Of a stretch of 64,000 nt of DNA, positions 59,294 through 64,000 are shown in pieces. The DNA is from Tupaia tana (Eukaryota > Chordata > Mammalia > Scandentia > Tupaiidae), in contig JAKSZU010000007.1 of the NCBI GenBank assembly GCA_026018925.1, forward strand, positions 97,985,501 to 98,049,500, in the 5' to 3' direction. Below the pieces are notes generated by a model, which worked only from the letters and a program-made list of their open reading frames with translations, made no database searches and had not been told where the DNA came from. Position numbers and translations under genes: made by a program. Numbering within the stretch: the first letter of the stretch is position 1; each line of letters begins with the position of its first letter.

Positions 59294-59374
59294 AGACACA
59301 CGTGGAGTCTGACCCCTCGGGGGAGAGAACTGCAGCCATGACTGTGCCACGCTTTCTCTCGGCCCTCACTCTGG
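59294..59374 (+). CDS. SELE: SELE exon 2: 5' UTR end, start codon, signal peptide N-terminus
   Basis: The acceptor CTCCTCAG ends at 59293. The ATG at 59338 opens the peptide [12 protein letters not shown], close to the human start with its shared FLSALTL. The donor GTGAGT begins at 59375 and splits a valine codon, as in human. The hydrophobic signal continues into exon 3 and cleavage is expected just before the tryptophan of WSYS. Confidence 0.93.
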
Positions 59375-62209
59375 GTGAGTGGGTGTCGGGTGTCGTTGAG
59401 AACAGGGTTTCTCTCCTGGTGCTACTGAGGTCAGGGGCTGGGACACGGCAGGGGCGCAGCAGCGCACACGCCCACAGGCCAGGGAGGGCGGCTGGTCCCC
59501 ACTCCGCAGCTCTGTACCCTGGTGTAATGGCGGAGCACAGGGACTCTCCCTGGGGTGTGTGAGGGTGCCCGTCCCGGCCCATGAAAAGGGCTTCAGTCGT
59601 GCCCGTTGGCATCACTTCAGTGCCCGGCAGGGCCTGCTATGCTGACCGGCGCTCTCCTGCAGGTGGGCAGACTGTGCGGCTTAGTTAGTGGGGGGAGCGC
59701 GGCCTGCACCCGGGGTGGCCCTGAACGAAATGCTACGTGGCGGTTTCCGTGCACCCTTCGTGCCTTGGAGGTGAGCACTCGCCTGGCAGGACTAACCGGC
59801 CCTCCTCCCTGTGCCCAGTGCTGCTCGCCGCAGAGAGCTCGGCCTGGTCCTACAGCGCCTCCACGGAGACCATGACTTACGATGAGGCCAGCGCGTACTG
59901 CAGGGGGCGGTACACGCACCTGGTGGCCATTCAGAACAAGCAGGAGATCGAGTACCTCAACAGGGTCATGAACTACTCGGCCAGCTACTACTGGATCGGG
60001 ATCAGGAAGGTCAACGGCGTGTGGGTCTGGGTGGGGACCCAGAAGCCTCTGACCAAGGAGGCTGCGAACTGGGCTCCGGGAGAGCCGAACAACAAGCAGA
60101 ACGACGAGGACTGCGTGGAGATCTACATCCGGAGGGGCAAGGACGAGGGCATGTGGAACGACGAGCCGTGCAGCAAGAAGAAGCTGGCCTTGTGCTACAC
60201 AGGTAGGGCACAGCCCGGCGGGCCAGGCCGCACCTGGGCCAGCTGCGGCACAGGACCCTGTGCTCGCAAAGACAGGAGCTGAGAGCATGTTTCACTGCTT
60301 CTGGGTGCGAGTGTAGGCAGGCGTGTGTGCACATGTGTATATGTGTGCACACATACACGTACATGCGTATATATGTGTACACCTGCGTGTGCACATGTAT
60401 ATATGTGTGTGCACATGTATGTGTGCGCATGTGTATATATGTGTGTACCTATGTATGTGTGTGTACATGCGTCTATATGTGTGTTGTTCTATACATACGT
60501 ATATAGCATGCGCGTACACACACGAACACATGTTTCCATTGCCCATTCACCATTGGTGGGAGAACTATCTTCAGTCTGTGATAACGTGAATTTTCCATGC
60601 ATGTGCCGGCCACTGCCGTCCTCCCGAGGTCTGCACAGTGACTAAGGCGGCGTCTAAAGTAGATGAGCCCGAAGCTCCGATTCGCATGCTGTGGGGCACC
60701 TCCGGCAGTCTCCGGTGCTCTGTGCCGTCGTGGTGTCTTCGTGGCACACTGCTGGTCCCTATTCAAAGCAGCTCCGTCTAAGCGCACCAAGGCCCTTCTC
60801 ACTGTGGGCTGTTTTCCGCAGCTGCCTGCACCCACGCTTCCTGCAGCGGCCACGGCGAGTGTGTGGAGACCATCGAAAACTACACTTGTGAGTGCCATCC
60901 CGGCTTCAGCGGACCCAGGTGTGAGCAAGGTGAGTGCTGTCCGCCCTCTCCTCCTCTCGCGCTGGCCACACCCGGTCTGCTGTCTTCCCTTTGCTGCTGC
61001 CTGTGGTGCGAGGTGGCGGCCGACCCTGGGTTCCAACCCGGACTCACCAGGTGTCGGCTGGGCTGCCTCGATGAGGTGGCAGTGAGACCCTCTGGCCCCC
61101 GCTCCTTCGCTGTGACATGGGCATGAGCATGATGCCCCCTCCACAGGCTCGTGGTCCGGTGGTGCTCTGAGCAGCAGGGACAGCCCCCATGGGCTCGATC
61201 CTAATTTCCTACACGCTGCAAACTGAGCCGTGCTTTAAGTGACATTTATGGGTGACTTTCATGCTGGATCGGGGTCTCGCCCTGGGTGTCTCCGTAATGC
61301 CTCCTCTGTCTGTCATTTGCAGCGGTACAATGTTCAAATCTGACTGTTCCTGAAAAGCTCAGCATGAGCTGCAGTGGGAAGCCTGAATTCGGCACCGTGT
61401 GCGAGTTCGCCTGTCCGGAGGGATGGACACTCAGTGGGTCTGCAGCGCTGACCTGCGATGCGTCAGGACACTGGTCTGAGCCACTGCCTACCTGCCAAGG
61501 TGACACACTGGTTGGGGGTGGCACCAGATATCCAGTTAATTACGTGATTACAGAAGTCAGAGCTGATGGGCCTCATCCTCTTACAGCTGAAGATTCATGT
61601 GGCAGAGCCTGTGCTTGGCCAGGGTCAGCCCGGGAGCGCTCTGTGACACCTTAGTTCTTACCCGTGCTTTCCTGAGATGGCTGTGTGGGCCCTGGCATGG
61701 AGTAGGCAGAATTCTTCAGGGAAATCACATTAGAAACACTAAAAAGCAGAGTGAGAGCAGGACTTGACTAAAACCTCGCCTTCTGAATTGCGGGTGTTGG
61801 TTACAGAGACAGTCCTGAGGCCGAATACACTCTAAAGCAGGGGCAATGACGTTGAGAACGTGAGATGTGCATGTCCCTGCCAGGACTGGCATCCTCATAG
61901 CCAAATACAGCACTGAGTCGTTTCCAGTGGTGAGACGCTGCAGTGCGGAGTGGGCAGTTTCACCTGCATGCCTGCTTCCTTCTACTCCTGGCACCGTTTG
62001 TGGGAACCCAGGCCCGTGTGTTGCTATCTGGATGCATAAACTCTTCCCCTGACCCTAACTTCTCCCACATGCCAGAAGAACAGGGCTCAGAAGCAGTGCT
62101 CCTGTGAAAACCTTCCTTTGATCAGTTACCTGTGAGGGCACTGGATTTTACAGCCAGCACAGCCATCCTCCCCGTTGTCCAGGAAATAGTGTAGAACCTT
62201 GAGTTCTCC

Positions 62210-62249
<40 letters not shown>

Positions 62250-63830
62250 TGTCTGAAATGAACTGAGAGGCTCACTAAACACCAGGTTCTGCCCATTTCC
62301 ATCACAGCGTTTTCTGACCATGGTTCTGCTGTCTCAGCTCCCCTGTGCAGAGCCCTCTCCGGACCAGAGCATGGCTACATGGATTGTCTTCCTAGAGCTT
62401 CTGCAACATTCCAACATGGGTCCAGCTGTGAGTTCTCCTGTGATCAGGGATTTGTGCCAAAGGGCTCCAGAAAGCTCCAGTGTGGCCCCACAGGGCAGTG
62501 GGATGGCGAGGAACCCACCTGTGAAGGTAAAGTCTCTGTTTTTATATTCAGATTAAAAACTATCAAAGAGCGTAGAGACTGGGTTACCTTGAGAAATTCG
62601 CCACAGCCCAGTGCAAACAAACCTCTAACATTCGGGCTCATGTCTTCCAGCTGTGAAATGTGACCCCGTGGACCGTCTACTGAGGGGCATGGTGAGGTGC
62701 TCCCACCCCACTACTGGGAACTTCACCTACAACTCCTCCTGTACCTTCAGCTGCGACGAAGGCTTTTCACTACAAGGATCGCCTGAACGGCAGTGCACGG
62801 CCCAGGGGCGGTGGACACAGGAGGCTCCGCTCTGCCAAGGTAGGGTTGGGCTCAGGCCTTCAGGGTACAGGTAAACACCACAGAGGTTTCTGAATCTAGA
62901 CTGCCTCCATGGGCTCGATCCTAATTTCCTACACGCTGCAAACTGAGCCGTGCTTTAAGTGACATTCATGGGTGACTTTCATGCTGGCTCGGGGTCTCGC
63001 CCTGGGTGTCTCCGTAATGCCTCCTCTGTCTGTCATTTGCAGCGGTACAATGTTCAAATCTGACTCTTCTTGAAAAGCTCAGCATGAGCTGCAGTGGGAA
63101 GCCTGAATTCGGCACCGTGTGCGAGTTCGCCTGTCCGGAGGGATGGACACTCAGTGGGTCTGCAGAGCTGACCTGCAATGCCTCGGGACACTGGTCCGAG
63201 CCACTGCCTACCTGCCAAGGTGACACACTGGTCAGAGCGGATGTCTGGGGAGGAAAGAGGGGTGAGCTCACCACAGCATTCACTGTCCATGACGTCCAAA
63301 CCAGGTGTCCAGGCTAGCCAGCTGGTAAACATCGACCTTCACGGGGATAGAGGGAAGACGGGAGAGGTCAGCGGTGGGATGGGTCGAATTCTGGCACTAG
63401 GAAAAGGAGACCTGGAGAGGAAAGGAGGAGGGGAAGTGCAGGATGAGAGGGAGAAAGAGAGAGAGCGAGCGAGCAGTCTGGACCCGTTCGTGGTGTGGTG
63501 CTATGCAAGAGCTTGGTGAGGCGGGGCCCTGCCCGGCAGTGGTTGGGGAGAGCTGAGGCGGCTTGGGCAGCTCTAAAGGATCTGCTCCCTGCCCCTGCCT
63601 CATGCATGACCAGGAGACTCCCCTGCTGGTGGAGGTCGGTGCACAGAGCCCCCTGGGCAGGGTGGGGAGAGGGAGGCCGGCTCCTCTCCTGACAGTTCCC
63701 TCCCTTCGTCTTTCCTCAGCTCCCCCTGCGTCCAATGTCCCCTTGGTGGTTGGACTGTCTACTGCTGGAACCTCCCTGGTGGGGTTGACATCATTTCTCC
63801 TCTGGCTTCTGAAACACTTGCGCAGGAAAG
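59338..63830 (+). CDS. SELE: E-selectin (endothelial leukocyte adhesion molecule), 5' partial gene, seven introns in window
   Basis: E-selectin is a type I membrane lectin of activated endothelium. It binds sialyl-Lewis-x glycans on leukocytes and supports rolling. The coding sequence joins 59338-59374, 59819-60202, 60822-60929, 61323-61499, 62338-62526, 62651-62839, 63043-63219 and 63720-63830, 1372 nt in total, with GT-AG borders throughout. Domains in order are signal peptide, C-type lectin, EGF, four CR (sushi) repeats and transmembrane helix. Residues match human E-selectin closely (lectin motifs [18 protein letters not shown]6 motif FACPEGWTL). The human protein has six CR repeats. Here the order is CR6-like, CR4, CR5, CR6, with CR1-CR3 missing. 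The remaining cytoplasmic exons and 3' UTR lie beyond the right edge. The start is the ATG in gccATGa context, in frame with the signal peptide. SELL and SELP are not in the window. Identification is near certain; the exact CR composition needs mRNA support. Confidence 0.96.
59819..60202 (+). CDS. SELE: SELE exon 3: end of signal peptide and C-type lectin domain
   Basis: This exon is 384 bp (acceptor GTGCCCAG, donor GTAGGG). It encodes the complete carbohydrate-recognition domain, starting WSYS and ending ALCYT. Calcium and fucose-binding positions known in E-selectin are visible: EPNN, and the WNDE asparagine/aspartate pair. The tyrosine of YYWIGIRK and the arginine in YIRRGKD (human YIKREKD) are also kept. 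All conserved domain cysteines are present. No frameshift or stop occurs, so the ligand-binding domain looks functional. Confidence 0.96.
60310..60525 (+). repeat. GT/AC-rich degenerate microsatellite in SELE intron 3
   Basis: Alternating purine-pyrimidine tract built from variants of GTGTGCACATGTGTATAT, about 215 bp, between the lectin and EGF exons. Confidence 0.9.
60822..60929 (+). CDS. SELE: SELE exon 4: EGF-like domain
   Basis: This 108-bp exon lies between acceptor TTTTCCGCAG and donor GTGAGT. It encodes an EGF module with six cysteines (spacing C-x4-C-x5-C-x8-C-x-C-x8-C), including CSGHGECVE and GFSGPRCEQ. The exon is phase 1-1. It packs against the lectin domain and affects ligand affinity in selectins. 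Confidence 0.95.
61185..61512 (+). repeat. Intragenic duplication, copy A (intron end, CR6-type exon, start of next intron)
   Basis: This segment matches 62905-63232 at a constant offset of 1720 bp with about nine mismatches over 328 bp (about 97%). It covers about 138 bp of intron, the whole CR exon and 13 bp after the donor. Identity stops abruptly at both ends. Confidence 0.95.
61323..61499 (+). CDS. SELE: SELE exon 5: CR repeat, duplicated copy of the CR6 exon (copy A)
   Basis: This 177-bp phase 1-1 exon encodes a sushi repeat beginning [12 protein letters not shown] and containing FACPEGWTL, which is diagnostic of human CR6 rather than CR1. It has a normal acceptor (TCATTTGCAG) and donor (GTGACA) and an intact frame, with the paired cysteines and tryptophan of the fold. 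It differs from the terminal CR6 exon (63043-63219) at seven bases, four of them changing the residue (V/L, P/L, A/E, D/N). It occupies the position normally held by CR1. Confidence 0.88.
61513..62337 (+). other. SELE: SELE intron 5 where CR1-CR3 exons would be expected
   Basis: The interval between the duplicated CR exon and the CR4-type exon is only about 0.84 kb. I see no sushi-like coding segment with acceptable splice borders in it, so the CR1-CR3 exons appear deleted, not merely mutated. It ends with the GT microsatellite and the exon 6 acceptor region. Confidence 0.7.
62211..62247 (+). repeat. (GT)n microsatellite in SELE intron 5
   Basis: About 18 uninterrupted GT units in the intron ahead of the CR4-type exon. 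Confidence 0.95.
62338..62526 (+). CDS. SELE: SELE exon 6: CR repeat equivalent to human CR4
   Basis: This 189-bp phase 1-1 exon has acceptor GCTGTCTCAG and donor GTAAAG. The peptide contains [10 protein letters not shown] and [12 protein letters not shown], matching human CR4 (GYMNCLPSAS, SSCEFSCEQGFV). The cysteines and the conserved QWDGEEPTC terminus are present. Confidence 0.93.
62651..62839 (+). CDS. SELE: SELE exon 7: CR repeat equivalent to human CR5
   Basis: This 189-bp phase 1-1 exon has acceptor GTCTTCCAG and donor GTAGGG. The peptide starts AVKCDPV and has [17 protein letters not shown] with two N-glycosylation sequons. Order and the terminal CQ residues indicate CR5; CR3 is the next most similar human repeat, so a CR3/CR5 hybrid cannot be excluded. 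Confidence 0.88.
62905..63232 (+). repeat. Intragenic duplication, copy B (contains the terminal CR6 exon)
   Basis: This is the partner of 61185-61512. Its exon is in the ancestral location before the transmembrane exon, so it is probably the donor locus. Intron and exon differ from copy A by a similar small amount, which implies a recent duplication or gene conversion. Confidence 0.95.
63043..63219 (+). CDS. SELE: SELE exon 8: CR repeat equivalent to human CR6 (copy B, terminal)
   Basis: This 177-bp phase 1-1 exon in the expected membrane-proximal position encodes [12 protein letters not shown] and [17 protein letters not shown]. It carries an extra sequon (NAS) that copy A lacks (DAS). Acceptor and donor are identical to those of copy A at 61323-61499. 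Confidence 0.94.
63720..63830 (+). CDS. SELE: SELE exon 9: transmembrane segment
   Basis: This 111-bp exon has acceptor TTTCCTCAG and donor GTGAGG. It encodes a short stem (APPASNVPL), a hydrophobic helix of about 22 residues ending FLLWLLKH and a basic stop-transfer LRRK. Human has APTESNIPL and FLLWLRKCLRK. The cytoplasmic tail exons follow outside the window. Confidence 0.94.
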
Positions 63831-64000
63831 GTGAGGCAGTTTATGAATGTACACGTTGTGGTTTCTCTGGCAAATCTGAACAGTAGGTAGAATCTGGTTT
63901 AGGTAAGCCCTAACACATTGCAGCATACTTACACAGAAGTCTCAGGGAAAGTACTCACAGTGCAACTTGCGTTGATAAGGGTTGTGGAAAAGGTGTTCGC

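Noticed and set aside
59617-60288. Long minus-strand open frame (223 codons) over the lectin exon
   Set aside because: Antisense shadow of SELE exon 3 in GC-rich DNA; no recognised motif or splice context.
61323-61499. First CR exon as ordinary CR1
   Set aside because: Residues and flanking intron match CR6, not human CR1; identity to the terminal exon is about 96-97%.

Overview
This is a nuclear window from a placental mammal. It contains one protein-coding gene, the 5' part of E-selectin (SELE, + strand, about 58.7 kb to beyond the right edge). About 58 kb of repeat-rich DNA lies upstream of it. The mammalian assignment rests on the selectin exons, several L1 LINEs, fossil MIR, L2 and MLT1 copies, and nearly forty copies of a tRNA-derived SINE with poly(A) tails and target-site duplications. 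I cannot name that SINE family. Two degraded 7SL-derived (Alu/B1-like) SINEs point to Euarchontoglires, and the genome is not obviously human, mouse or rabbit. A colugo or another small euarchontan is possible, but this is a guess.

Layout. 0-4.2 kb: MIR remnant, two SINEs and unique AT-rich DNA. 4.5-6.1 kb: intronless, broken copy of TXLNG (gamma-taxilin) on the minus strand. 6.2-16.9 kb: an old minus-strand L1 broken by later arrivals, including a plus-strand L1 3' end, several SINEs and a compact ORF1-only 'half-L1' flanked by a perfect 14-bp duplication. 16.9-25.5 kb: L2, old L1, a probable LTR and SINEs. 26.0-27.8 kb: a second ORF1-only element with the same kind of 3' end. 28.8-34.8 kb: a near full-length decayed L1 inserted in an older repeat. 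35-48 kb: SINEs, old L1 ends, an MLT1 LTR, two MIRs, two 7SL SINEs, a mariner-like MITE and a CpG-rich block. 48.2-54.3 kb: a 42-bp minisatellite split in two by a 5.7-kb L1. 54.3-58.7 kb: unique sequence and SINEs. 58.74-64.0 kb: SELE.

SELE keeps its cytokine-responsive promoter: an ATF-like TGACATCA, three kappaB-type motifs and a TATA box. A noncoding first exon is followed by a signal-peptide exon, a C-type lectin exon with its calcium and ligand residues, an EGF exon, four complement-control (CR) exons and a transmembrane exon. The last cytoplasmic exons are outside the window. The CR repeats are unusual. Exons matching human CR4, CR5 and CR6 are present, CR1-CR3 are absent, and a second copy of the CR6 exon with its flanking intron (about 97% identical) sits directly after the EGF exon. 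All these exons begin and end in phase 1, so the rearranged mRNA stays in frame.

No other functional protein gene or RNA gene was found. The gene-free upstream tract agrees with the position of SELE at the edge of the mammalian selectin cluster, where the 5' side is a long intergenic interval.
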